Assembly (NCBI RefSeq): GCF_037911585.1
Contig: NZ_JBAJNS010000001.1
Coordinates: 252,001 to 316,000, forward strand
DNA length: 64,000 nt
Origin: Streptomyces sp. GSL17-111
GTDB lineage: Bacteria; Actinomycetota; Actinomycetes; Streptomycetales; Streptomycetaceae
Direction: 5' to 3'
Below are positions 1-7,927 of this stretch, piece by piece (position 1 is the first letter of the stretch; the number at the start of each line of letters is the position of its first letter). The position numbers and the translations under genes are program-made. Under the pieces are notes generated by a model, which saw nothing but the letters and a program-made list of their open reading frames with translations, was not told the origin of the DNA and made no database searches.

Positions 1-919
1 CGGCCTCCTCCTCGCCGACGAAGCGCCAGCCGCGCAGCTCCGCGCCGGGCAGCAGGAGGCCGTCCACGACGTCCGGGGTGAGCCGTCCGCCGTCGAAGAG
101 GAGCCGCAGACCGCCGTAGGCGGGCGGAGCCGGCGGCTCCCAGTCCACGACGAGCAACCGGGGCTCCTCCGCCAGCCGCAGCCCCAGCTCCTCGGCGACC
201 TCCCGGACACCGGCCCGGGCGGGCGGCTCACCCGCTTCGACGACGCCGCCGGGGAACTCCCAGCCGGGTTTGTAGGTGGGGTCGACGAGCAGCACCCGGT
301 CCTGATCGTCGAAGAGCAGGACGCCGGCCGCCACGGTCTCCGCCGTCGGCTCCGGGGTCTGCACGATGTCGCACGCGCCGGCCCCGTCGTGCACGGCTTT
401 GGCGATCCGCTCGGCCGTCCGGCGGGGGGTGAGCTCGGTGGTGTCCACGGTGTGGGCGTCGGTGGCCAGCCACGCGCGGGCGGCCCGGTAGGCGGCGAGC
501 TCCCCCCGGGCGCGCTCGTCGTCCCCTGGGCCGGTACCCGGCGCCGAGCGGGCCGCGAGGCGTGCGCGGAGGATCGTTTCCTCCGCGTCGAGGAGGAAAT
601 GGCGCACGGGCACGCGTCGGGAGGCGAGCGCACCGAAGATCTCGTCCCGGTGCTCCTGGCGCAGCAACGTCATGGGCGTCACCAGCGGCCCCGGCACCTC
701 GCTCAGCAGCACCGCCGCCGTCTCCACCAGCAGACGCCGCCAGGCCGCCAGGTCGCGGCAGTCGGCCACCTCTGCGGCCCGTTCCCTCGGCAGCAGGTCG
801 CGCAACTGGGAGCCGACGAGAGACGGGTCGAAGACCGTGCTTCCGGGCAGCAGTTCCACCAGCTCCCCCGCCACCGCACCCTTGCCGGCGCCCATGGCGC
901 CGTTCAGCCAGACGATCAC
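1..919 (-). CDS. P-loop NTPase / Nudix hydrolase fusion protein, C-terminus missing at window edge
   Basis: The gene reads off the left edge, so only about 306 residues are seen. The GTG start at 919 is followed at once by a P-loop, NGAMGAGKG, of the kinase-like type found in AAA/adenylate-kinase folds (the usual K-T/S is K-G). A linker and a helical lid-like segment follow. Residues about 224-246 form a complete Nudix box (G-x5-E-x7-REVAEELGL), so the C-terminal half should hydrolyse a nucleoside diphosphate linked to another group. The joint product suggests a two-activity nucleotide or sugar-nucleotide enzyme; the substrate cannot be told from the sequence. The strand, the Walker motif at residue 7 and the strong codon bias make the start and the frame convincing. 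Confidence 0.85.
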   Translation of the reverse strand, partial: MIVWLNGAMGAGKGAVAGELVELLPGSTVFDPSLVGSQLRDLLPRERAAEVADCRDLAAWRRLLVETAAVLLSEVPGPLVTPMTLLRQEHRDEIFGALASRRVPVRHFLLDAEETILRARLAARSAPGTGPGDDERARGELAAYRAARAWLATDAHTVDTTELTPRRTAERIAKAVHDGAGACDIVQTPEPTAETVAAGVLLFDDQDRVLLVDPTYKPGWEFPGGVVEAGEPPARAGVREVAEELGLRLAEEPRLLVVDWEPPAPPAYGGLRLLFDGGRLTPDVVDGLLLPGAELRGWRFVGEEEA

Positions 920-1245
920 GTGTCCCCCTCTTCGTCGCCCCCTGTTCCGTGCCCTGCCCGCCCCGTGCGGGAAACGCCTCCGGGCGGACCGGGAGGGGGG
1001 AGGAGGCGTCGCCGGGCCGGGCGCGGCACACGGGACACGCGGGGCGGACCGGACACACGGGGGTGCGGTACGCCGTCGGCGCCGGGCCGCACGGCGACGG
1101 TGCGGGGACCGCCGGGACGCGGCCGGACGAGGTCGTGGGCCATGGCGGGTATGGTGGCCCGCCCTTCCCCGCGTTGTACAGCCCGCCGCCGCTCGGACGG
1201 CGGGGCCGCGCGACGCGGGGAGGCCGGTGAGGTCAGGGGGCGGCG
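920..1245. other. intergenic stretch, no gene seen
   Basis: Between the P-loop/Nudix gene and the DUF6986 gene there is about 325 bp without a convincing gene. Reading frames here lack normal codon bias and Shine-Dalgarno sites. It should hold the promoter of the Nudix gene and the 3' end of the DUF6986 transcript; the only structure noted is a GC hairpin near 1181-1206. Confidence 0.6.
1181..1206 (-). terminator. weak GC hairpin after the DUF6986 gene
   Basis: GCCCGCCG pairs with CGGCGGG(G)C around a 9-nt loop, 40 bp beyond the DUF6986 stop codon. One base is bulged and no T-tract follows, so a terminator role is only plausible. Confidence 0.35.
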
Positions 1246-2577
1246 TCAGGGGGCGGAGACGGTCAGGGCGCTCCGGCGCGGCGCCGCGAAGCCCTCCACT
1301 TCGGCGCGGGACAGCCCGGTGGCCCCGCCCACCTCGGTGTCGTCCAGGGCGCCGCAGTCCAGGCCGCGCAACAGGTACCCGGCGAGTGCCTTGGCGGTGG
1401 CGGGCTCGTCCATGACGTCGCCCCCCGCGTCGGCCGCGTAGGCCGCGAGCCGGGCGGCGGCGGCCTCGTAGCCCTCGCGGTAGAAGGCGTAGACGGCGGC
1501 GTACCGGGTCGGCAGGTGGCCGGGGTGCATGTCCCAGCCCTGGTAGTAGGCGCGGGCGAGGGAGCGCCTGACGAGGTCGTGGTGCAGCTTCCAGGCGGCG
1601 TGCACCCGGGCCGTCGGGCCGACGGGCAGCACGTTGGTCGAGCCGTCGGAGAGCCGGACGCCGGTGCCCGCCGCGGCCACCTGCATGACGGCCTTCGCGT
1701 GGTCCGCGACCGGGTGGTCCAGCGACTGGTGGCCCGCGCTCACGCCGCAGCACGCGCTGTAGTCGAACGTGCCGTAGTGGAGCCCGGTGGCCCGGCCCTC
1801 GGCCGCCTCGATCATGCGGGCGACCGTGGCGCGGCCGTCGGCGCCCAGGATCGACTGGCTGGTCTCGATCTGGATCTCGAAGCCGATCCGGCCGGGCGTC
1901 AGGCCGCGTGCCTGCTCGAACTCCTCGCAGAGCCGGACCATGGCCGTCACCTGCTCCGCGTACGTCACCTTCGGCAGGGTGAGGACGAGGCCCCGGGGCA
2001 GGCCGCCGGCCTCCATGAGGCCGGTGAGGAAGATGTCGAGGGTGCGGATGCCCCGGTCGCGTACGGCGGACTCCATGCACTTGAGGCGGATACCGAGGAA
2101 CGGCGGTACGCGGGAGGGTGCGCCGTCGGCGAACGCGGCGGCGACGAGGCGGGCGGCGCGGGCCGCGTGCGCGTCCTCCTCGGGGTCCGGCCGGTTGCCG
2201 TAGCCGTCCTCGAAGTCGATGCGCAGGTCCTCCACGGGCTCACGGCGGAGCTTGGCCCGCACCCGCTCGTGGACGCCCGCGGCGAGCTCGTCGTCGAGTC
2301 CGAGGACGGCGGCGAGCGTGCCCGCGTCGGGGGCGTGGGCGTCGAGCAGCCCGAGGGCCTGATCGCCCCAGGAGCGCGCGGTGTCGGCCGCGAAGACGTC
2401 GCCGGGCACGTACACGGTGTGCACGGGCTGCCGCGTGCCCGGATCACCGGGGTAGCGCCGGTCCAGTTCGGCGTCGACGGCGGCCAGTGACGCCCCGATC
2501 CGCTCCGTCACGGACCGTGTGAGCGTCAAGGTCACCGACGCCTCCGCCTCGTTCGCCCCCGGCCGACCCTGCGTCAT
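1246..2577 (-). CDS. DUF6986 family protein, HpcH/HpaI aldolase / citrate lyase beta-like TIM barrel
   Basis: This 443-residue protein has the hallmarks of the aldolase/citrate-lyase-beta superfamily: an acidic DFEDGYG segment (metal site region), then GFEIQIETSQSI and LHYGTFDYSACCGV strands of a TIM barrel. Known relatives cleave or form C-C bonds next to a carboxylate using Mg2+; the reaction of this subfamily is not established. I place the start at 2577 (MTQGRPG...) because GGGAG lies 5 nt upstream; an in-frame ATG at 2622 has no such site. A 15-bp palindrome (2633-2647) sits upstream. Streptomyces homologues are often near purine/allantoin or glyoxylate genes, which is a hint from memory, not from this window. 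Confidence 0.85.
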   Translation of the reverse strand: MTQGRPGANEAEASVTLTLTRSVTERIGASLAAVDAELDRRYPGDPGTRQPVHTVYVPGDVFAADTARSWGDQALGLLDAHAPDAGTLAAVLGLDDELAAGVHERVRAKLRREPVEDLRIDFEDGYGNRPDPEEDAHAARAARLVAAAFADGAPSRVPPFLGIRLKCMESAVRDRGIRTLDIFLTGLMEAGGLPRGLVLTLPKVTYAEQVTAMVRLCEEFEQARGLTPGRIGFEIQIETSQSILGADGRATVARMIEAAEGRATGLHYGTFDYSACCGVSAGHQSLDHPVADHAKAVMQVAAAGTGVRLSDGSTNVLPVGPTARVHAAWKLHHDLVRRSLARAYYQGWDMHPGHLPTRYAAVYAFYREGYEAAAARLAAYAADAGGDVMDEPATAKALAGYLLRGLDCGALDDTEVGGATGLSRAEVEGFAAPRRSALTVSAP

Positions 2578-2632
2578 CTGCACTCCCTGCGTCCCCGGGC
2601 GGCCCTGGCGGCCACCGCGCATCCTCGAATCA

Positions 2633-2647
2633 TCAACAAAACGTTGA
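2633..2647. promoter_or_regulatory. candidate operator TCAAC-AAAAC-GTTGA
   Basis: A perfect 5-5-5 inverted repeat, TCAACAAAACGTTGA, stands 56 bp upstream of the DUF6986 start in an unusually AT-rich spot. Its size and position fit a repressor site such as those of IclR-family regulators; the regulator is not in the window. Confidence 0.45.
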
Positions 2648-2717
2648 ATTTCCTGGACGCTATGCCTCCCGCTCCCCGCACGTCAACACCCGCCCGCCGG
2701 CCGGGTGGGACACGCGA

Positions 2718-2761
2718 ACGGCCGGGGCCCGCGCGGCGACTGCTGCGCGGACCCCGGCCGT
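2718..2761 (-). terminator. terminator of the etf operon
   Basis: ACGGCCGGGG at 2718-2727 pairs perfectly with CCCCGGCCGT at 2752-2761; an inner CGCGC/GCGCG extends the stem. It begins 16 bp after the etfA stop codon. Confidence 0.8.
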
Positions 2762-2777
2762 CGTGTGCCGGAGGCGG

Positions 2778-3752
2778 TCAGCCCTTGCGGGTCTTGACCT
2801 CTTCGGTGAGCTGCGGGACGACCTCGAACAGGTCGCCGACCACGCCGTAGTCGACCAGGTCGAAGATCGGGGCCTCGGCGTCCTTGTTGACGGCGACGAT
2901 CGTCTTCGAGGTCTGCATACCGGCGCGGTGCTGGATCGCACCGGAGATGCCGGCCGCGACGTACAGCTGCGGCGACACGGTCTTGCCGGTCTGGCCGACC
3001 TGGCTGGAGTGCGGGTACCAGCCGGCGTCGACGGCGGCGCGGGAGGCACCCACGGCGGCGCCGAGGGAGTCGGCCAGCGCCTCGACGACGTTGAAGTTCT
3101 CCGCGCCGCCGACGCCACGGCCGCCGGAGACCACGATCGCGGCCTCGGTCAGCTCCGGACGCCCGGTCGACTCGCGCTCCTTGCGGGAGACCACCTTGGT
3201 GCCGGTGGCCAGCTCGCCGAAGGAGACCGACAGCTGCTCGACGGTTCCGGCCGCCGCGGCGGCCTCGGGAGCGGCGGAGTTGGGCTTGACCGTGATGACC
3301 GGGGTGCCCTTGGAGACGCGGGACTTGGTGGTGAAGGCGGCGGCGAACACCGACTGGGTGGCCACCGGACCCTCGTCACCGGCCTCCAGGTCGACGGCGT
3401 CGGTGATGATGCCGGAGCCCAGACGCAGCGCCAGGCGGGCCGCGATCTCCTTGCCCTCGGCGGAGGAGGGCAGCAGCACGGCGGCCGGGGAGCCCTCGGC
3501 GGACGCCGCCTCGCACGCGGCCTGCAGCGCGTCCACCTTGGGCACGACCAGGTAGTCGGCGAACTCGGGGGCGTCGGCGGCGAGGACCTTCACCGCGCCG
3601 TACTCGGCCAGGGTCGCGGCGGCGGTGTCGGCACCGGGGCCGAGGTGGACGGCGACGGGCTCGCCGATACGGCGGGCGAGGGTCAGCAGCTCCAGGGTGG
3701 GCTTGCGGACGGCGCCGTCCACGTGGTCGACGTAGACAAGGACTTCAGCCAT
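2778..3752 (-). CDS. etfA: electron transfer flavoprotein, alpha subunit
   Basis: The protein (324 residues) begins [13 protein letters not shown] and ends with the FAD-binding C-terminal domain: residues about 262-310 hold [28 protein letters not shown] and [12 protein letters not shown], the signature of EtfA/FixB. It binds FAD and, with EtfB, carries electrons in the cytoplasm from acyl-CoA and other dehydrogenases to the ETF-quinone oxidoreductase. An AGGAG site precedes the ATG. It lies 49 bp downstream of etfB in the same direction, clearly one operon, and a strong hairpin follows its stop codon. Confidence 0.97.
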   Translation of the reverse strand: MAEVLVYVDHVDGAVRKPTLELLTLARRIGEPVAVHLGPGADTAAATLAEYGAVKVLAADAPEFADYLVVPKVDALQAACEAASAEGSPAAVLLPSSAEGKEIAARLALRLGSGIITDAVDLEAGDEGPVATQSVFAAAFTTKSRVSKGTPVITVKPNSAAPEAAAAAGTVEQLSVSFGELATGTKVVSRKERESTGRPELTEAAIVVSGGRGVGGAENFNVVEALADSLGAAVGASRAAVDAGWYPHSSQVGQTGKTVSPQLYVAAGISGAIQHRAGMQTSKTIVAVNKDAEAPIFDLVDYGVVGDLFEVVPQLTEEVKTRKG

Positions 3753-3801
3753 GGGATTGCTCCTGCGAGGAATGTGCGGGCTTGGGGGCGGGCGGCGGTG
3801 C

Positions 3802-4587
3802 TCAGATGAACTTCTGGCCCGCCAGGAACTCGGCGAGCTGCTTGCCGCCCTCGCCCTCGTCCTTCACGACGGTGCCGGCGGTGCGGGCCGGACGTGCGGT
3901 GGCGTCCTCGACCTTCGTCCAGGCACCCTCCAGACCGACCTCCTCGGCCTCGATGTCCAGGTCGTCCAGGTCCAGGGACTCCACCGGCTTCTTCTTGGCC
4001 GCCATGATGCCCTTGAAGGACGGGTAGCGGGCCTCGCCGGACTGGTCGGTGACCGAGGCGACGGCCGGCAGCGCGGCCTCCAGGTGCTCGGTGGCGGAGT
4101 CGCCGTCCCGGCGGCCGGTGATCTTGCCGTCCTCGACGGAGACCTCGGAGAGCAGGGTCACCTGCGGCACGCCCAGCCGCTCGGCCAGCAGCGCGGGCAG
4201 CACGCCCATCGTGCCGTCGGTGGAGGCCATACCGCAGATCACCAGGTCGTAACCGGTCTGCTCGATGGCCTTGGCCATCACCAGGGAGGTACCGATGGCG
4301 TCGGTGCCGTGCAGGTCGTCGTCCTCGACGTGCACGCCCTTGTCGGCACCCATGGACAGAGCCTTGCGCAGCGCGTCGCTCGCGTCCTCCGGGCCGACCG
4401 TGAGCACGGTGACCTCGGCGTCGTCGGCGTTCTCGGCGATCTGCAGCGCCTGCTCCACCGCGTATTCGTCGAGCTCCGAGAGCAGGCCGTCCACCGCGTC
4501 GCGGTCAGTGGTCAGGTCCTCGGCGAAGTGCCGGTCGCCGGTGGCGTCGGGCACGTACTTCACACAGACAACGATCCTCAAGCTCAC
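3802..4587 (-). CDS. etfB: electron transfer flavoprotein, beta subunit
   Basis: The 261-residue protein starts MSLRIVVCVKYVPD and contains the EtfB signature DLVICGMASTDGTMG followed by LPALLAERLGVPQVTL. EtfB binds AMP and forms the soluble heterodimer with EtfA. The start is GTG at 4587 with AGGAG 7 nt upstream. Its leader carries a 7-bp hairpin (4621-4638) and, further up, a TACT-N4-AGTA palindrome (4697-4708) of the kind used by TetR-family regulators of fatty-acid catabolism, so the operon may be induced with beta-oxidation. Confidence 0.97.
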   Translation of the reverse strand: MSLRIVVCVKYVPDATGDRHFAEDLTTDRDAVDGLLSELDEYAVEQALQIAENADDAEVTVLTVGPEDASDALRKALSMGADKGVHVEDDDLHGTDAIGTSLVMAKAIEQTGYDLVICGMASTDGTMGVLPALLAERLGVPQVTLLSEVSVEDGKITGRRDGDSATEHLEAALPAVASVTDQSGEARYPSFKGIMAAKKKPVESLDLDDLDIEAEEVGLEGAWTKVEDATARPARTAGTVVKDEGEGGKQLAEFLAGQKFI

Positions 4588-4620
4588 GCCGGCTCTCCTA
4601 CTGCATCGTCTTTACGGGCT

Positions 4621-4638
4621 GCTGCCTTCGCAGGCAGC
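4621..4638 (-). other. hairpin in the etfB leader
   Basis: GCTGCCT-TCGC-AGGCAGC is a perfect 7-bp stem with a 4-nt loop, 33 nt upstream of the etfB start codon. It might shape the 5' untranslated region; no function can be read from it. Confidence 0.4.
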
Positions 4639-4696
4639 ATAGGCGCCTGCTGGGGCGGGTTCCGGTCGGGTGGACCGGTCCCTCCGACCAGTTTAT

Positions 4697-4708
4697 TACT
4701 CGCCAGTA
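4697..4708. promoter_or_regulatory. candidate TetR-type operator upstream of etfBA
   Basis: TACT-CGCC-AGTA is an exact inverted repeat about 110 bp upstream of etfB. Actinobacterial fatty-acid-degradation regulators of the TetR family use similar TACT...AGTA sites; the match is made from memory. Confidence 0.45.
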
Positions 4709-4728
4709 CATCCATCACTTTCCCGGGA

Positions 4729-4756
4729 GGCAAGGCCGGTTAACTGTGACCTTGCC
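4729..4756. terminator. inverted repeat GGCAAGG...CCTTGCC downstream of the flavin reductase gene
   Basis: Seven-base arms are separated by 14 nt, with centres 21 bp apart, 31 bp beyond the flavin reductase stop. It could be a weak terminator or, given the two-helical-turn spacing, a protein-binding site in the etfBA upstream region. Confidence 0.35.
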
Positions 4757-4786
4757 AACGCGGGAAGAGCGAAACGCTGACTCGAC

Positions 4787-5326
4787 TCAATCACGCAACG
4801 CCGTGAAGCGCCCCTGGTGATAGAGCAGCGGCCGGCCGGGGCCGGCGGCGTCGCCCGCCACCACCTCGGCGATGACCACACGGTGGTCGCCCGCGGGCAC
4901 ACGGCCCGCCACCCGGCACACCAGCCACACCGGGACGTCCCCCAGGACGGGCACGGAGAAGGGGCCCGGGCGCCACGTGAGGGGAGGCGCGAAGCGGTCC
5001 GCGCCGTGCCGGGCGAACGTCTCGGCCACGTCCTGCTGGTGCTCGCCCAGGAAGTGCACCCCCACATGGGTGGCCTCGGCCAGGACCGGCCAGGTGGACG
5101 AACCGGTACCGACTCCGAAGGACAGCAGGGGCGGGTCCGCGGCGACCGACGCCACCGACGAGGCCGTGAAGCCGACCGGACGCGCCGCCGCGCCGCCCGC
5201 GCCAGGCGCGGCGGGCGCGGCGGCGGTGATCACGGCCACTCCGGCCGGGTGACGGCGGAACGCGGCGCGCAACAGGTCGGGGCCACCGTCGAGCAGCGCG
5301 GCGCCCACCGCGCCCGCCGGCTTCAC
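4787..5326 (-). CDS. flavin reductase family protein (FMN-binding split barrel)
   Basis: This 179-residue protein matches the short-chain flavin reductase family: LRAAFRRHPAGVAVIT near the N-terminus, GFTASSVASVAADPPLLSF (the flavin-binding loop) and HVGVHFLGEHQQDVAETFA in the middle. Such enzymes reduce FMN or FAD with NAD(P)H for a partner monooxygenase. GTG at 5326 is preceded by GGGAG at 6-nt spacing. No monooxygenase partner is adjacent, so it may work in trans or be a general FMN oxidoreductase. The neighbouring etf genes are transcribed the same way but 199 bp away. Confidence 0.9.
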   Translation of the reverse strand: MKPAGAVGAALLDGGPDLLRAAFRRHPAGVAVITAAAPAAPGAGGAAARPVGFTASSVASVAADPPLLSFGVGTGSSTWPVLAEATHVGVHFLGEHQQDVAETFARHGADRFAPPLTWRPGPFSVPVLGDVPVWLVCRVAGRVPAGDHRVVIAEVVAGDAAGPGRPLLYHQGRFTALRD

Positions 5327-5437
5327 CGGCGGCTCCCGGACCGTCTGACCTCACCCATAACGTCACCCTGACGATTGGCGGTGGGCGGCGTCAAGCGGCG
5401 GCGGGAGCCAGGGGGTGCGAGATCCGTCACGCGCGGC

Positions 5438-5767
5438 TCACAGGACCTCGCCCAGCGCGGCGATCACGTCGACGGTGCGCGGAGGGCCGACGGCCCGGCG
5501 CACGATGCGCCCGCCCTCGTCGAGCACCAGAACGGTGGGGGTGGCCTCGATGTGCAGGTCCCGGACGAGCGTCAGCCGGTCCTCGGCGTCGACCTCCACG
5601 TGGAGCACGCCGTCGACCATGCCGCTGACCTGCCGCAGGACGCCGCGCGTCGCCCGGCACGGCTGGCAGAACGCCGTCGAGAACTGCACGAGCGTGGCCC
5701 GCTCCCCCAGCCGCGCCACGGCGAGGTCCGCCGCGCTCAGGCGCCGTGTCCGGCTCCGCTCGGTCAT
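5438..5767 (-). CDS. thioredoxin-fold protein with CQPC active site
   Basis: The 109-residue protein has the thioredoxin core: TLVQFSTAFCQPC with the redox pair Cys34/Cys37, and the cis-proline region ATPTVLVLDEGG near residue 80. It is a small thiol-disulfide oxidoreductase without a signal peptide, so probably cytoplasmic; the CQPC centre differs from the classical CGPC. ATG at 5767 has AGGAG 10-15 nt upstream; the frame is open further up but without codon bias. A 10-bp perfect hairpin (5793-5816) is in its leader. Confidence 0.9.
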   Translation of the reverse strand: MTERSRTRRLSAADLAVARLGERATLVQFSTAFCQPCRATRGVLRQVSGMVDGVLHVEVDAEDRLTLVRDLHIEATPTVLVLDEGGRIVRRAVGPPRTVDVIAALGEVL

Positions 5768-5792
5768 GCCCGCCTCTCCTCTCCTCCGGTCG

Positions 5793-5816
5793 CCGGACGG
5801 CCCCTCGGCCGTCCGG
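5793..5816 (-). other. 10-bp perfect hairpin in the thioredoxin gene leader
   Basis: CCGGACGGCC-CCTC-GGCCGTCCGG lies 26 nt upstream of the thioredoxin start. On the opposite strand it is followed by a short T run, so it could also stop antisense transcripts. Confidence 0.4.
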
Positions 5817-6001
5817 GCCTTTTCCGCCCCTGCCAGCATCGCATCGGTCCCCTGCGCGCCCGGCGCGCGAGACCGTTCCCCGTCACTCGGTACGGACGCT
5901 GTGACGTGCGGACTTCTCGCCTCGCGCGCGGTTCCCCGCAGGGCGGCGGGGCCCGCGACCAACGTGATCGGGATCTCCTCACCCCGGACTGGCCCGGGAA
6001 G

Positions 6002-6018
6002 TTACGGACGCGTAAGTT
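6002..6018 (+). promoter_or_regulatory. inverted repeat TTACG-GACG-CGTAA overlapping a -10-like TAAGTT
   Basis: The repeat occupies 6002-6015 and the TAAGTT hexamer 6013-6018, about 50 bp upstream of the acyltransferase start. The layout fits a repressed promoter, without direct proof. Confidence 0.35.
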
Positions 6019-6070
6019 CACAGGACTGGCCGGGTACCCCGCCCAGCAGCCGCTTTCTCGAAGGACCCCC

Positions 6071-6781
6071 ATGGCAGAGCTCGTCTATCCCCCCGTCATC
6101 CGCACGGCGCTCACCTGGTTCAAGGCGATCGACCTGCGCTTCGACATCGAGGGGACCGAGCACGTGCCGCAGCGGGGGGGTGCCGTCCTGGTCAGCAACC
6201 ACATCAGCTACCTGGACTTCATCTTCGCCGGACGAGCCGCCCTGCCCGCGAAGCGGCTGGTGCGGTTCATGGCGAAGGAGTCCGTCTTCCGCCACAAGGT
6301 CTCCGGTCCCCTGATGCGGGCCATGAAGCACATCCCGGTGGACCGCTCGGCGGGCAAGGACGCCTACCGGCACGCGGTGCGGGCACTGCGGTCGGGGGAG
6401 ATCGTCGGCGTCTTCCCGGAGGCGACCATCTCGCCGTCGTTCACGCTCAAGGAGTTCAAGAGCGGCGCGGCGCGGATGGCGCAGGAGGCCGAGGTTCCGC
6501 TCCTCCCGGTGGCCCTGTGGGGCACGCAGCGCCTGTGGACGAAGGGGCGCCCCCGCGACTTCGGGCGCAACCACTTCCCGATCACCATCCGCGTCGGCGC
6601 GCCGCTGCTCCCCCGAGCCGGGGAGTCGGTCGGCGCCGTCACCGAGCGGTTGCGCGGCCGGGTGCAGGAGCTGCTGGAGGCCGCTCAGCGCGCCTACCCG
6701 GCCCGGCCGAAGAACGCGGACGACGCCTGGTGGCTGCCCGCCCACCTGGGCGGCACCGCGCCGGCGCCCCCGCAGCCGTGA
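6071..6781 (+). CDS. lysophospholipid / 1-acylglycerol-3-phosphate acyltransferase
   Basis: A 236-residue PlsC-family enzyme: motif I H-x4-D is NHISYLD near residue 44, then KHIPVDR and the FPEAT motif (EIVGVFPEATIS) near residue 114. These enzymes acylate lysophosphatidic acid or related lysolipids at the membrane. The ATG at 6071 is preceded by GAAGGA; the frame is open about 700 bp further upstream but that part has poor coding character and ends in other reading frames' genes. The last seven codons form one arm of the 41-bp inverted repeat at 6760-6845. Confidence 0.92.
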   Translation: MAELVYPPVIRTALTWFKAIDLRFDIEGTEHVPQRGGAVLVSNHISYLDFIFAGRAALPAKRLVRFMAKESVFRHKVSGPLMRAMKHIPVDRSAGKDAYRHAVRALRSGEIVGVFPEATISPSFTLKEFKSGAARMAQEAEVPLLPVALWGTQRLWTKGRPRDFGRNHFPITIRVGAPLLPRAGESVGAVTERLRGRVQELLEAAQRAYPARPKNADDAWWLPAHLGGTAPAPPQP

Positions 6782-6845
6782 GAGACGGCCGCCGCCGGAC
6801 CGGGGTCCGGCGGCGGCCGTCTCTCACGGCTGCGGGGGCGCCGGC
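6760..6845. terminator. 41-bp perfect inverted repeat shared by two convergent genes
   Basis: Bases 6760-6800 pair without a single mismatch with 6805-6845 around a CGGG loop. The left arm includes the last 22 bases of the acyltransferase gene; the right arm ends directly at the stop codon of the converging threonine aldolase gene. It can serve as terminator for both. The length and perfection far exceed an ordinary terminator. Confidence 0.9.
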
Positions 6846-7913
6846 TCAGGAGCCGGAGTCCAGTTCCGCCCGCAGCGCCGCGAGAAAGCCGTCGACGTCC
6901 TCCTCGGTGGTGTCGAAGGCGCACATCCAGCGCACGACGCCCGCGGCCTCGTCCCAGAAGTAGAAGCGGTAGTGCTTCATCAGCCGCTCGCTGACGTCGT
7001 GCGGCAGCCGGGCGAAGACGCCGTTGGCCTGTACCGGGTAGAGGATCTCCACGCCCTTGACGGCGCCGGCGCCCTCCGCGAGCCGCTGGGCCATGCTGTT
7101 GGCGTGCCGGGCGTTGCGCAGCCACAGGTCCCCCGCCAGGAGGGCCTCCAGCTGCACCGAGACGAAGCGCATCTTCGAGGCCAGCTGCATCGACAGCTTG
7201 CGCAGGTGCTTCATCGCCCGGACGGCGCCGGGGTTGAGGACGACCACGGCCTCGCCGAACAGCGCGCCGTTCTTCGTGCCGCCGAGCGAGAGCAGGTCGA
7301 CACCGGCCACGTTGGTGAACGTCCGCATGGGCACGTCGAGGGCGGCGGCGGCGTTGGCGATCCGTGAACCGTCCAGGTGCACCACCATGCCGCGTTCGTG
7401 TGCGTGCTCGCAGATGGCCCTGATCTCCGCGGGCGTGTAGAGGGTGCCCAGCTCCGTGCTCTGGGTGATCGAGACGACCTGCGGCATGGCGCGGTGTTCG
7501 TCCTCCCAGCCGTAGGCCTCCCGGTCGATCAGCTCGGGGGTCAGCTTGCCGTCCTCCGTGGGGACGGTGAGCAGCTTGAGCCCGCCCACCCGCTCGGGCG
7601 CCCCGCACTCGTCGACGTTGATGTGCGCGCTCTCGGCGCAGATGACCGCGCCCCAGCGGTCGGTGACCGCCTGGAGCGCGACGACGTTGGCACCGGTCCC
7701 GTTGAAGACGGGGAACGCCTCCGCGCGGGGGCCGAAGTGCCGGCGCACCACCTGCTGCAGGTGCTCGGTGTACTCGTCCCCGCCGTAGGCCGTCTGGTGC
7801 CCGTCGTTGGCCAGCGCGAGGGCCGCCATCACTTCCGGGTGCGCGCCCGCGTAGTTGTCGCTGGCGAACCCGCGCGCCCGGGGGTCGTGGCGCCGTTTGG
7901 CGTCGGTCCGCAC
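6846..7913 (-). CDS. threonine aldolase family protein (PLP-dependent beta-eliminating lyase)
   Basis: The 355-residue protein has the low-specificity threonine aldolase pattern: GFASDNYAGAHPEV at the start, FNGTGANVVAL, VHLDGSRIANAAAAL and the PLP lysine in SLGGTKNGALFG near residue 211. Known members split L-threonine or L-allo-threonine into glycine and acetaldehyde; related proteins act on other beta-hydroxy amino acids. The start is GTG at 7913, inside a region where the SDR stop (7928) is 14 bp upstream, so the genes are closely coupled although no strong ribosome site is visible. It is the third gene of DUF6421-SDR-aldolase. Confidence 0.92.
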   Translation of the reverse strand: MRTDAKRRHDPRARGFASDNYAGAHPEVMAALALANDGHQTAYGGDEYTEHLQQVVRRHFGPRAEAFPVFNGTGANVVALQAVTDRWGAVICAESAHINVDECGAPERVGGLKLLTVPTEDGKLTPELIDREAYGWEDEHRAMPQVVSITQSTELGTLYTPAEIRAICEHAHERGMVVHLDGSRIANAAAALDVPMRTFTNVAGVDLLSLGGTKNGALFGEAVVVLNPGAVRAMKHLRKLSMQLASKMRFVSVQLEALLAGDLWLRNARHANSMAQRLAEGAGAVKGVEILYPVQANGVFARLPHDVSERLMKHYRFYFWDEAAGVVRWMCAFDTTEEDVDGFLAALRAELDSGS

Positions 7914-7927
7914 GGGCGTGGGGTCGT

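Larger units (their letters stand above)
5768..6070. other. divergent promoter region, thioredoxin / acyltransferase
   Basis: About 300 bp between two divergent genes without a gene of its own. It contains the leader hairpin of the thioredoxin gene and, at 6002-6018, a TTACG-N4-CGTAA repeat overlapping a TAAGTT -10-like box ahead of the acyltransferase. Confidence 0.6.

Noticed and set aside
916..1143. A 75-codon minus-strand frame in the first intergenic region
   Set aside because: Pro/Arg/Gly-rich, no ribosome site, overlaps the promoter of the P-loop/Nudix gene.
5375..6070. Upstream extension of the acyltransferase frame by about 230 codons
   Set aside because: It lies opposite the thioredoxin gene and in the promoter region, has no family match, and ATG 6071 has a ribosome site at the normal N-terminus.
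6517..6963. Open frames running across the 41-bp inverted repeat on both strands
   Set aside because: They exist only because the repeat is palindromic; both gene ends are well defined by family.
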